64,000 nucleotides of DNA, from assembly GCA_021733925.1 (NCBI GenBank), contig JAIPJY010000032.1, positions 1 through 64,000 on the forward strand. Direction: 5' to 3'. The notes under the pieces were generated by a model. That model had not been told where the DNA came from and did not search any database. It saw nothing but the letters and a program-made list of their open reading frames with translations. Source of the stretch: Prosthecobacter sp. (GTDB taxonomy: Bacteria > Verrucomicrobiota > Verrucomicrobiia > Verrucomicrobiales > Verrucomicrobiaceae). Every line of letters begins with the position of its first letter. The first letter of the stretch is position 1. Of the stretch, positions 8,371 through 15,716 are shown in pieces. The translations under genes and the position numbers were made by a program.

Positions 8371-8913
8371 ATGTCCCGCATCATCCTCGGTGTCACCGGT
8401 TCCATCGCAGCCTACAAGGCGGCGGACCTCGCCAGCCAGCTCACCAAGGCCGGCCACGTCGTGACCTGTGTTTTGACCCGGTCCGCCCTGGAATTCGTCA
8501 CTCCGCTGACGCTGGGCACCCTTTCCAAGAATCCGGTCATCACCGACCTGTTTGCCGAGAAGGAGGGCTGGCAGCCCGGGCACATTCAGCTCGCCGACGA
8601 GGCCGATCTGCTGCTCATCGCCCCCGCCACAGCGAATATTCTGGCTTCTATGGCGAATGGATTTGCCCACGACGCCCTCACCGCCATCGCCCTGGCCACA
8701 CGTGCCCCGATTTTGATCGCCCCGGCCATGAACGGCAAGATGTGGCAGCACCCCGCCACGCAGAAGAATGTGGAGACCCTGCGCAGCTTCGGTGCGCAGT
8801 TTGTCGAGCCGGCCTCCGGCATGCTCGCCTGCGGTTATGAGGGGGTTGGTCGGCTGGCGGAGGTGGAGACGATTCTTGAGGCGGTGGCAACGCTGCTCAG
8901 TGAGAAGAAATAA
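8371..8913 (+). CDS. coaC: Phosphopantothenoylcysteine decarboxylase (CoaC half of Dfp)
   Basis: Flavoprotein of 180 residues that decarboxylates phosphopantothenoylcysteine in coenzyme A synthesis. It begins with GVTGSIAAYKA. Key residues are the catalytic His (H71, in GHIQL), PAMN (N122) and the active Cys in ACGYEGVGRL (C154). The CoaB synthetase domain that usually follows in the fused Dfp protein is absent: the frame stops at 8913 and the next gene is unrelated. So this is a stand-alone CoaC, and CoaB must be encoded elsewhere. The start is the ATG at 8371; an upstream GTG-type extension has no family similarity. Confidence 0.9.
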   Translation: MSRIILGVTGSIAAYKAADLASQLTKAGHVVTCVLTRSALEFVTPLTLGTLSKNPVITDLFAEKEGWQPGHIQLADEADLLLIAPATANILASMANGFAHDALTAIALATRAPILIAPAMNGKMWQHPATQKNVETLRSFGAQFVEPASGMLACGYEGVGRLAEVETILEAVATLLSEKK

Positions 8914-8928
8914 CCGGCAACAAACCCC

Positions 8929-9321
8929 ATGAAAACAAGAGGCTGCCTGAGGGACTTCGTCCTGCTCTTGGTTCTGCTTTGCTGCTACGGCGCTGCTGTG
9001 TTTCTTTACACAGCTCAGTTTGCTCCAGCATCCAATGTTCAGACGTTTGATGACCTACAACGTCAGGGGGTGCCCATGACCCGGGCGGTGCTGCTGCCAT
9101 CGTTGCAGGGGCATGTCTGTGTCTTCGGCGACGTGAAAAAACTGTGGTGGACCCTGCCTTCCGGTCCCCCGGCCTACCATTTTGATGCCAGCGGGCGACT
9201 CATTGATTACACTCCTGATGTGGGTGACAGCACCCAATTCCAGCAGGAGTACGACATCTACCACGGCCAGGAAATTTCCATGACTGACCTCCAGGCCAGA
9301 TTTCATGGAGCCGCCCGCTAA
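8929..9321 (+). CDS. Small exported or membrane-anchored protein, unknown
   Basis: Protein of 130 residues with one N-terminal hydrophobic helix (residues 10-27) that could be an uncleaved anchor, followed by a soluble domain of about 100 residues. It begins 15 nt after coaC in the same direction. I recognise no family. The remainder has a WWTLPSGPPAYHFDASGRLIDY stretch (given here only as a landmark near residue 73) that suggests a small beta-rich fold. Confidence 0.6.
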   Translation: MKTRGCLRDFVLLLVLLCCYGAAVFLYTAQFAPASNVQTFDDLQRQGVPMTRAVLLPSLQGHVCVFGDVKKLWWTLPSGPPAYHFDASGRLIDYTPDVGDSTQFQQEYDIYHGQEISMTDLQARFHGAAR

Positions 9322-9364
9322 AGTGGCTCTTGGCAGCCAGCCCCACGTCCGCTATCTTCCGCCC

Positions 9365-9694
9365 ATGCACGAGCACGACGACACTGGCGACAAGCTGGAA
9401 CACGCGTATTTCTGCTACCTCGCGGACAAGTTCGAGCGGGAGCCTGAGTTGCTGGAGATTCCGCTGCAAACCATCTCACGCTGGCGCAAACGTGGCACAT
9501 GGGGAGTTGAGCAGCTCTCGCGGTGGGAAACACTGATTCAAGCAGCACGAGTTTCCCAGACAGGTTTGAACAAGCTGGCGGGTGTCCTTCGCGCGGACGA
9601 TGAAGAAACGCTGTTCTTTAAAGGCTTTGATCCCTTTCCTGGCGTGCTCAGCATGCAGGAAAAAAAGCAGTTCTTATGCGCATCGAGGCACTGA
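9365..9694 (+). CDS. Small partner protein of the nucleotidyltransferase pair
   Basis: Protein of 109 residues, probably helical, with an IPLQTISRWRKRG segment and a GFDPFPGVLS stretch near the end. It overlaps the next gene by 19 nt, so the two are translationally coupled. Two-gene sets of a small protein followed by a DUF6036/AbiEii-like nucleotidyltransferase are common, and they resemble toxin-antitoxin or abortive-infection units with the small protein as the likely antitoxin. The start could also be at 9305, but the ATG at 9365 avoids overlap with the previous gene. Confidence 0.6.
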   Translation: MHEHDDTGDKLEHAYFCYLADKFEREPELLEIPLQTISRWRKRGTWGVEQLSRWETLIQAARVSQTGLNKLAGVLRADDEETLFFKGFDPFPGVLSMQEKKQFLCASRH

Positions 9695-10227
9695 AACATC
9701 TGGCGGCCTCTGCTGCCGCAATGGCTCCGGAAACGACTATTGTGGTTTTTGGCTCGGCATCAGCCTTCGCCACCTATCCTGAGCTGGGTGTGGAGTGTGA
9801 GCTATATCAGCAGACAAAAGATGCCGATCTGATTTTTGAGCCGTGGGAGCAAAGTCTTGGCCAGGCGCTGAACAATGCTGTGGGTAAAACAAGCTCCTTT
9901 TATGACCACTTCGGCTATTACGCCGACATCATTTCTCCCGCCGCATTCGACAACTTTCCACCTAGTTTCCGCGAGCGCCTGGTCCCCCTTGAAGGCTGTC
10001 CGCGAGTGTTTGCTCTCGATCCTCACGACATGGCCGTGGCCAAATTATTCGCGGGACGCCCCAAGGACATTCGGCTGCTGTCATTCCTTTTCGCCACGGA
10101 TCGGCTTGATGAAACGAAGGTGCGCAAGTTGCTATGGGACACGCCGATGGAGGAAAAGTGGATCGTGAAAACCCACGCGGTTCTGGACCATGTCGTGGCC
10201 GAAGCGGCGAAGCAACGCGTGGCGTGA
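9676..10227 (+). CDS. Nucleotidyltransferase-fold protein (DUF6036/AbiEii-like)
   Basis: Protein of 183 residues. It has the nucleotidyltransferase signature GSAS at 26-29 followed by KDADL, with acidic residues D49 and D51 as the expected metal ligands. A DPHDMAVAKLFAGRPKD segment resembles the second half of the MNT/AbiEii fold. Related enzymes are toxins that add nucleotides to tRNA or to other targets. Overlap with the preceding small gene, and position next to the retron, suggest a small defence island. Function is inferred from fold motifs only. Confidence 0.7.
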   Translation: MRIEALKHLAASAAAMAPETTIVVFGSASAFATYPELGVECELYQQTKDADLIFEPWEQSLGQALNNAVGKTSSFYDHFGYYADIISPAAFDNFPPSFRERLVPLEGCPRVFALDPHDMAVAKLFAGRPKDIRLLSFLFATDRLDETKVRKLLWDTPMEEKWIVKTHAVLDHVVAEAAKQRVA

Positions 10228-10333
10228 AGTGAAGAGAGACAGCTGCGACCTAGGGAAAAGGTGATTTTGCAGGCGATGGCAGCAAGGCTTGCAAGGGGGA
10301 TGTGATTAATTTGCAGGCGCCTGCCGGTTTTCA

Positions 10334-10362
10334 TTGACGCTTTTTCGCTTCTTTTCCAAACT
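10334..10362 (+). promoter_or_regulatory. Candidate promoter of the retron operon
   Basis: TTGACG (10334-10339) matches the -35 consensus at five of six positions. At a 17-nt spacing a weak -10, CAAACT (10357-10362), matches three of six. A start site near 10369 would put the GTG at 10371 at or near the 5' end of the mRNA, i.e. leaderless, with the ATG at 10398 a leadered alternative. Confidence 0.35.
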
Positions 10363-10370
10363 CCGGGCAC

Positions 10371-12122
10371 GTGGGAAATTCGAGCGATCAACGGGGAATG
10401 CATCTGCTGGCTGAGGAGCAACTCAGTGCGGGCGCGAATGCCTTCCTTGAGACAATTCGCACCCTGAAGGAGCCCAAGGCGCTCGCGGGGCTGGCGGACA
10501 AATGGAAGAATGATCCGCGTCCCTGGGCGCGGACGATGATGCAGAGCTATTTTGAACTGCCCTTCGACAAGCCGGGCCATCAGGTGGTGGTGAAGCGGCT
10601 GTTCAAATCTGCCGAGGCCCGTGGGGATGACGCGGTGATGGCACGGTGTCTCGTGGCTTTTGACCGGCTCGTGCGGCGGAGGCGCGGCAAAGAATTTCAA
10701 TGGGACCGGGCTGCGCGGACCATGATCCAGTCCGAGGTGCTCCAAACTCCGCGCAATGTGTTCTCGACCACGATGTCGAAGTACCTCACGCCGAAGAAGC
10801 TGGAAAAGTTCCGCATCTTCAAATACCGCACGCGCTACTACCTGCAGCGGCGCGTGTGGCGGTACTTCCGCAAGCTGGGCTTCAAGGACGGGCCGCGCTA
10901 CCTCGCGGCTGTTGCACCTGCGCTGGCGGCGTTTCAGGATGCGGATCTTTCCGCCGGAGAAAATTTGCTCGACAGCTGGAGCCTGATGCACGCGCTGCAT
11001 GGCGAGTGTGATGCCGTGGAATTCAGCCCTCTGCGGGCGGTGCTGAAGGAAGGCCGCTCCCTGGCGGATTTACGGCCGGGGCCGGCATTTTCGCAGCACT
11101 GGCGCACACCGGACGGTGTGGTGGCAGCGCTGGAGCTGATTGTGACGGCGCAGTCGCGTGTGGTTCGGGTGTGGGCGCTGGCCTGGCATCAGGAGCTGGC
11201 CAAAACGATCACGAATGCGCCTTCGGCGGACGTTTTGACACGCATGCTCGCGCATGCCGATGAGGAAGTGCAAAGCTATGGGGCGCGACTGCTGTCCGAG
11301 TGCACGGAAGCGGCGAACTGGCCGCTGGAGACCTGGCTGAAACTGCTGAAGTGCGAGAATCCGCGCGTGGCCCAGCTCCTGTGCGATGCGATGCTGAAGC
11401 ATGTGAGCGATGAGCGCGTTTCGCTGGCGCAGCGCGTGGAGATCGCGCTGGCAAAGGCCACACCGATTGCGCGACTGGGGCTGCGTCTCCTGGAAAAAAC
11501 GCCGCCAGGTGATGAGGCTCAGCGGGGTGTGATCGCGGGTCTGTGGCGGGCGCAGTGTCTCGGCATTGGCGGAGAAATCGTCCGTTGGGCGCTGGCGCAG
11601 CTTGGCACGGCGGAGGTGTATCAGATGCCGGTGGTCTGCCGTTTCTTTGACAGTGCCAATGCGGGCATCCGTGAGGGCGCGTGGGCGTGGATGGAGCTGG
11701 AGAACTCCCCTGGCTGGCCGGATGCCGCGCTGTGGAGCCGTCTGGCCGAAACGCCGTATGTGGATCTGCGCAGCCGCATGATCGACGCACTGGCGGTGCG
11801 TGCTGAAACACCGCCGGTGGGTACGGATGATCTGGCCCCGGTGTGGACCAGTGTGCTGCTGGACGTGCATCGTGGCGGCAGGCAGAAATTGAAGGCACTG
11901 CGGCAGATCGTGAATGCTCTCACGAAGACGCCGGATGAAAAGCTGCTGCCGGTGCTTGTGGCCGCCGTGCGGTCCATTCGCGGCCCCGAGGCACGTGCGG
12001 CCCTGGCGGCGGTGATGACGCTGCTCGCATCTCGCCCGGAGCTGGAACCCGCCGTGGCGCAGGCGCTGCCAGAACTGGTGCTGCATCCTGCGGCAGAAAA
12101 CTCACTCAAGGCCGCCGCATGA
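10371..12122 (+). CDS. HEAT/ARM-like helical-repeat protein of the retron operon
   Basis: Soluble protein of 583 residues (GTG start), or 574 if the ATG at 10398 is used; GGGGA directly before that ATG is a possible ribosome site. From about residue 260 to the end it is made of paired amphipathic helices of about 35-40 residues, the pattern of HEAT/ARM repeats, a scaffold for protein or nucleic acid. The N-terminal part holds a basic segment (KYLTPKKLEKFRIFKYRTRYY, cited as a landmark near 140-160, is Lys/Arg/Tyr rich). No catalytic motif is visible. Its stop overlaps the start of the SWIM gene by 4 nt. In retron type XIII, as I recall it, an ARM-repeat protein stands next to a SWIM protein and the RT, and the two are the presumed effector. 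Confidence 0.75.
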   Translation: MGNSSDQRGMHLLAEEQLSAGANAFLETIRTLKEPKALAGLADKWKNDPRPWARTMMQSYFELPFDKPGHQVVVKRLFKSAEARGDDAVMARCLVAFDRLVRRRRGKEFQWDRAARTMIQSEVLQTPRNVFSTTMSKYLTPKKLEKFRIFKYRTRYYLQRRVWRYFRKLGFKDGPRYLAAVAPALAAFQDADLSAGENLLDSWSLMHALHGECDAVEFSPLRAVLKEGRSLADLRPGPAFSQHWRTPDGVVAALELIVTAQSRVVRVWALAWHQELAKTITNAPSADVLTRMLAHADEEVQSYGARLLSECTEAANWPLETWLKLLKCENPRVAQLLCDAMLKHVSDERVSLAQRVEIALAKATPIARLGLRLLEKTPPGDEAQRGVIAGLWRAQCLGIGGEIVRWALAQLGTAEVYQMPVVCRFFDSANAGIREGAWAWMELENSPGWPDAALWSRLAETPYVDLRSRMIDALAVRAETPPVGTDDLAPVWTSVLLDVHRGGRQKLKALRQIVNALTKTPDEKLLPVLVAAVRSIRGPEARAALAAVMTLLASRPELEPAVAQALPELVLHPAAENSLKAAA

Positions 12123-13819
12123 ACATCACCTTTGCCTATCGCGGTCGCAGTCATGTCGCCGATTCGGGTGGCGGGCAGATCGTGTCCCTCGCGCCCAATT
12201 TGAAACGGGACGTGGTGGCTTTTGACGCGGCGTTGAAAAATCCGCTGACTTTTCGTGAGGCCATCTCCGCGCTGCATGACGTGGTGATCAATGATCTGCG
12301 CTTCAAGCCACGCGACAAAGCCGCCTACGAGGAATGGAAGAAAGTCGAGCAGCAGCGCGAGCGCCTCATTCGCAATGAGGCTGTGCGTGAAGCGCAGGTG
12401 GAAGTCGAGACGAAGCTCAAGCAGCCGCTGCCGCGTGATTTTGAGAAGCAGTTCGACCATGCAAGGAAGCGGTACTGGTCGGCGCGGCTGAAGTACTCGG
12501 ATCATCTGCGCCGCCATGATCAGGAACTGTGGCGACTGCTCATGCCCTGCGATCCGGTGATCACCGTGGCTCCGGACGTGGTGTTCTTTGAATGCTTCAG
12601 CGCGGACGAGTCCAGCTATGGCTGCCTGAGCGTTGAGCGTGATGAGTGTTTCACCTCCGCGGCGGGCGTGCAGTGTGGCACGACGAATGTGGATTACTCC
12701 TGGGATCTGTTTCACCACTTCCAGACCCTGCGCACCTACCAGCCCGCACGCTTCCATGTCGATCCTTCCGGCTTTGAGGTCAAAGTGCAGGGGGGTGAGG
12801 ACTATCGTGAGGAAAAGATCGACCTGCCCGCCGGATGGCTGCGCGGCTTCATGCAACTCCAGGGAGCCATGACCCTGCCGATGCGGCGGGTGACGCTTTC
12901 GCGGCAAGGGCTTTACTCGCTTCTCGCCTGGCTGCGCCGGCACAAAGCGCCGCGCAGCCCGCGGGCCTTGCGTTTTGAGCTGCTTGAAGGACGTGCTCCG
13001 GAACTGGTGCTGGAGCCGTGGGAGCAGCGCATCATTGACCGCGCCGCGCCGCCGTGTGCGCAGTCGATGGAGCCGATCCGCGTGTGGGGTGTGCGCCGCC
13101 TGCTGACGCTGGCGCGGCTGCTGCCGCTGATTGATCGCGTGGAGGTGTGCCTGCTCGGCACCGGCCTGCCGAGCCTGTGGATCGCGCACATGGGACCGAT
13201 GAAGCTCACTCTGGGACTCTCCGGCTGGACGACAAATGACTGGACGCGTGGCAGCGCGCTGGATCTGCTGCTGCCGCCGCAGGAGCCGGGGAGGGATTTG
13301 ATCGACAAAGTCGCCGCCACACTGAAACAGCAGCAGTCGGCCAGTCTGGCCACACTCGTCAGCGCCAGCGGCGCTGCGGAGGCCATGACGACCGCCGCGC
13401 TGAAGCATCTGGCACATTCCGGCCAGGTGATCTTTGACCTGCCGCACCAAGTGTACCGCTGGCGCCAGATCATGCCCCAGGTGCTTGGGGAGGCGCAGCT
13501 CGGCCCGGAAAACGAGGAAGCCCTTGCTGCACGCGACATCCCAGACCGCGAAGTACGCGTGCTGAGCAGCACCGACGCCCCCAACGACACCAAACTGCAC
13601 ACCGGCAAGGTGCAGAAGCGTGAGGTCGAGCTGCTGCTGGACCGCGACGGCATGATGCGCCGCGCGAAGTGCGATTGCTCGCATCATTTCAAAGGCGGAC
13701 TGAGGAAAGGCCCCTGCCGGCACCTCATTGCCTTCCGCCGCACTCTTTTGAACCCGGTTGACCCAGGAACGCCTTCTCTGTATGAGAGGCTCTGGTCCGG
13801 GTTCCGCACGAACCCCTAA
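12119..13819 (+). CDS. SWIM zinc-finger protein of the retron operon
   Basis: Protein of 566 residues with a C-terminal SWIM finger: C518-x-C520, then C533-x-H535, the CxC...CxH ligand set. SWIM fingers bind DNA or proteins. Upstream of the finger, a segment near 430-515 could form a winged helix, which would give the WHSWIM layout reported for retron type XIII. The N-terminal 400 residues show no motif I recognise; a Lys/Glu-rich helix lies at about 70-130. It is coupled to the HEAT-like gene by an ATGA overlap and is followed, after 39 nt, by the a1 arm of the retron RNA. Its own enzymatic activity, if any, is unknown. Confidence 0.78.
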   Translation: MNITFAYRGRSHVADSGGGQIVSLAPNLKRDVVAFDAALKNPLTFREAISALHDVVINDLRFKPRDKAAYEEWKKVEQQRERLIRNEAVREAQVEVETKLKQPLPRDFEKQFDHARKRYWSARLKYSDHLRRHDQELWRLLMPCDPVITVAPDVVFFECFSADESSYGCLSVERDECFTSAAGVQCGTTNVDYSWDLFHHFQTLRTYQPARFHVDPSGFEVKVQGGEDYREEKIDLPAGWLRGFMQLQGAMTLPMRRVTLSRQGLYSLLAWLRRHKAPRSPRALRFELLEGRAPELVLEPWEQRIIDRAAPPCAQSMEPIRVWGVRRLLTLARLLPLIDRVEVCLLGTGLPSLWIAHMGPMKLTLGLSGWTTNDWTRGSALDLLLPPQEPGRDLIDKVAATLKQQQSASLATLVSASGAAEAMTTAALKHLAHSGQVIFDLPHQVYRWRQIMPQVLGEAQLGPENEEALAARDIPDREVRVLSSTDAPNDTKLHTGKVQKREVELLLDRDGMMRRAKCDCSHHFKGGLRKGPCRHLIAFRRTLLNPVDPGTPSLYERLWSGFRTNP

Positions 13820-13858
13820 CCACGGAGGCCGCCACCACCGAAACACGATCTTTCCACA

Positions 13859-14089
13859 TTTCCCGAGAGGGGACGCATGCTCACTGAGACCATCCTTGCG
13901 GTGTTCCGCCGCGAATGAAGCTGCCCGTCCATGCATCCCCAAGCCCGTTGTTCGGATGGCCACTGTCGCCACCCGACGCTTGGCCAAGGCAACCCGAACG
14001 TTCGCACGCGTCGGGTGGCGACAGTGGCCTGAGTGAACGGACTTGGTCCTGAGCAAGTAGTCAGTGACGCATGCGCCCCTCCCGGAAAA
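13859..14089 (+). ncRNA. Retron msr-msd non-coding RNA
   Basis: This spacer between the SWIM gene and the RT has the architecture of a retron RNA. Arm a1 (13859-13887) pairs with a2 (14061-14089) through about 26 base pairs with two single-base bulges and two mismatches. G13888, right after a1, is the likely branching guanosine. An msr of about 70 nt (13888-13957) contains a small GCGG-TGTT-CCGC hairpin at 13898-13909. The msd has a perfect 22-bp stem, 13958-13979 with 14008-14029, around a 28-nt loop. A short stem (ACTTG 14041-14045 with CAAGT 14054-14058) precedes a2. The predicted cDNA, from 14060 back to about 13958, is roughly 100 nt. The boundaries are my reading; no covariance search was run. 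Confidence 0.85.
13958..14029 (+). repeat. Perfect 22-bp inverted repeat (msd stem)
   Basis: Arms 13958-13979 and 14008-14029 are exact reverse complements of each other (starting GGCCACTGTC, ending GACAGTGGCC). The 28-nt loop itself holds two palindromes, TTGGCCAA (13980-13987) and CGAACGTTCG (13995-14004). No T-run follows the stem, which argues against a terminator. Confidence 0.95.
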
Positions 14090-14126
14090 ATCACGAAACA
14101 TCCAATTCGGTCAGCAGCACACACGC

Positions 14127-15716
14127 ATGGGATTGCTCAGCCTCATCAGACGCCTTCTCGGCCGCGACCAGCCCAGCCAGCCTCCGCCCATTCCCCGGCC
14201 TTCGACGAGTCCACGGCACAACGTGGTACCGCAGGTCAGAGCGACTTCTCAGCCGCCCCAGCGCAAGACCTTGTCGCAGCTTGATTCGCAGGTCTTCGCG
14301 GGCCTTTCCGGTGCGGAGACAAAGCAGCAGGCGAAAGCCATGGGACGGCCGCTGTGGAGCAATTTGTTCGCTTTTGGCCGCCAGAGCGTCATCCCGCCGG
14401 TCAGCGATGAACGCACGCTCATGATCGACCGTGCGATGGTGGGAGAGGGGCTCATCACGCCGGAGGAACTGACGGCCATCCATGAGATTGGTCTGAAGAT
14501 GGAGGAACTGCGGCCCAGCTATGAAGGGGCACGCCATCAAGGGCAGGTGGCGGTAAACGCGGACAAGGCGGCAAAGGCCGAACTGAAGCGCCAAAAGAAG
14601 GCCGAGGCTGCCACACGCAAAGCCGAACGAGAGGCGGCCATCGCGCAGCGCAAGGCCACGGACATTATCTTTCTGGGACGCGGCGTTTCGGGTGGTCTGG
14701 CGGACCGCCGTTCGCATGTCGAAAAGTTGCAGGAGGCCAAGCTGCCCGTGCTCTCGACTCCGGCGGAACTCGCAACCGCTTTGGAACTGCCGGTAAAACG
14801 TCTGCGCTGGCTGGCGTTTCATGCCGAGGTGGCCGTGGTCACGCACTACATCCGCTTTCAAATTCCGAAAAAGAGCGGCGGCATGCGTGAAATCTCCACG
14901 CCGCATACCGATCTCGCCCGTGCCCAGAGCTGGATCTTGCAGAACATCCTCGAACACGTGCCTGTGAGCGGTGTGGCGCACGGCTTTGTGCGTGAGCGTG
15001 GCACGCTGACAAACGCACGCTCGCACACCGGCAAGGACGTGGTCTTGAACGCGGATTTGAAAGACTTTTTCCCCAGCATCACCTTCCCGCGCGTGCGCGG
15101 CATCTTCCAGCAGCTCGGCTACTCACCTGCGGTGGCCACGGTCCTGGCCCTGCTGTGTACGGAGTGCCCGCGCCGCACAGTGACGTATGACGGGCAGACC
15201 TATCACGTCGCCAACGGTTTGCGTGCGCTGCCGCAAGGTGCCTGCACCAGCCCTGCGCTGAGCAATCTCTGCGCCCGGAAGCTCGACCTGCGCTTTGCCG
15301 CCCTCGCGGCCAAGCACGGCTGGACTTATACGCGCTATGCGGATGACCTGACCTTCTCCACCCGTGGTGAACCGGCGAAGGCCACCGCGCTGATCCTCAG
15401 CCGCCTGCACAACATCGTGCAGGACGAGCACTTCGAGGTCAACACTGCCAAGACCCGCATCCAGCGTCGCAACGCCCAGCAAAGCGTCACCGGCATCGTG
15501 GTGAATGACCGCTGCAATGTGGATCGCAAAACCCGCCGCCGCCTGCGTGCGATCCTGCACCAGGCGGAGAAAACCGGCCTGCCTGCGCAGAACCGCATCG
15601 GCCATGACAATTTCGCCGGCTGGGTCAGCGGCATGCTTGGCTACGTGAAGATGATCAACCCGCAGCAGGGCATGAAACTCTTCAAGGCTTGGGATCTGCT
15701 CGGCGGTCAGAAATGA
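14127..15716 (+). CDS. Retron reverse transcriptase with long N-terminal extension
   Basis: Protein of 529 residues. The RT domain occupies about 210-500. It has the catalytic triad D310 (NADLKDFF), D406 and D407 (YADD, 404-407). Two motifs are specific to retron RTs: NAxxH as NARSH at 296-300, and VTG at 454-456. It would reverse transcribe part of the upstream ncRNA into msDNA linked 2'-5' to a guanosine. Before the RT domain lies an extension of about 200 residues: a basic, Pro-rich start, a conserved-looking IDRAMVGEGLITPEEL segment, a Lys/Ala-rich coiled coil near 140-190, and FLGRGVSGGLADR. I chose the ATG at 14127; an in-frame upstream start at 14064 lies inside the a2 arm. The 3' end overlaps the convergent hydrolase gene by 35 nt. 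Confidence 0.95.
   Translation: MGLLSLIRRLLGRDQPSQPPPIPRPSTSPRHNVVPQVRATSQPPQRKTLSQLDSQVFAGLSGAETKQQAKAMGRPLWSNLFAFGRQSVIPPVSDERTLMIDRAMVGEGLITPEELTAIHEIGLKMEELRPSYEGARHQGQVAVNADKAAKAELKRQKKAEAATRKAEREAAIAQRKATDIIFLGRGVSGGLADRRSHVEKLQEAKLPVLSTPAELATALELPVKRLRWLAFHAEVAVVTHYIRFQIPKKSGGMREISTPHTDLARAQSWILQNILEHVPVSGVAHGFVRERGTLTNARSHTGKDVVLNADLKDFFPSITFPRVRGIFQQLGYSPAVATVLALLCTECPRRTVTYDGQTYHVANGLRALPQGACTSPALSNLCARKLDLRFAALAAKHGWTYTRYADDLTFSTRGEPAKATALILSRLHNIVQDEHFEVNTAKTRIQRRNAQQSVTGIVVNDRCNVDRKTRRRLRAILHQAEKTGLPAQNRIGHDNFAGWVSGMLGYVKMINPQQGMKLFKAWDLLGGQK

Noticed and set aside
13958-14029. Rho-independent terminator after the SWIM gene
   Set aside because: The stem is too long (22 bp) with a 28-nt loop and no T-run follows; it sits inside larger pairing arms and ahead of a retron RT.
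11621-14101. Long open frame (about 826 codons) on the minus strand across the HEAT-like and SWIM genes and the retron RNA
   Set aside because: It lies antisense to two genes with recognisable features, is rich in Arg/His/Gln/Ala as expected from GC-rich codon shadows, and crosses a structured RNA.
14064-14126. RT start at the upstream GTG/ATG-type codon at 14064
   Set aside because: It falls inside the a2 arm of the ncRNA; the ATG at 14127 leaves the RNA intact and begins with a plausible MGLLSLIRR.
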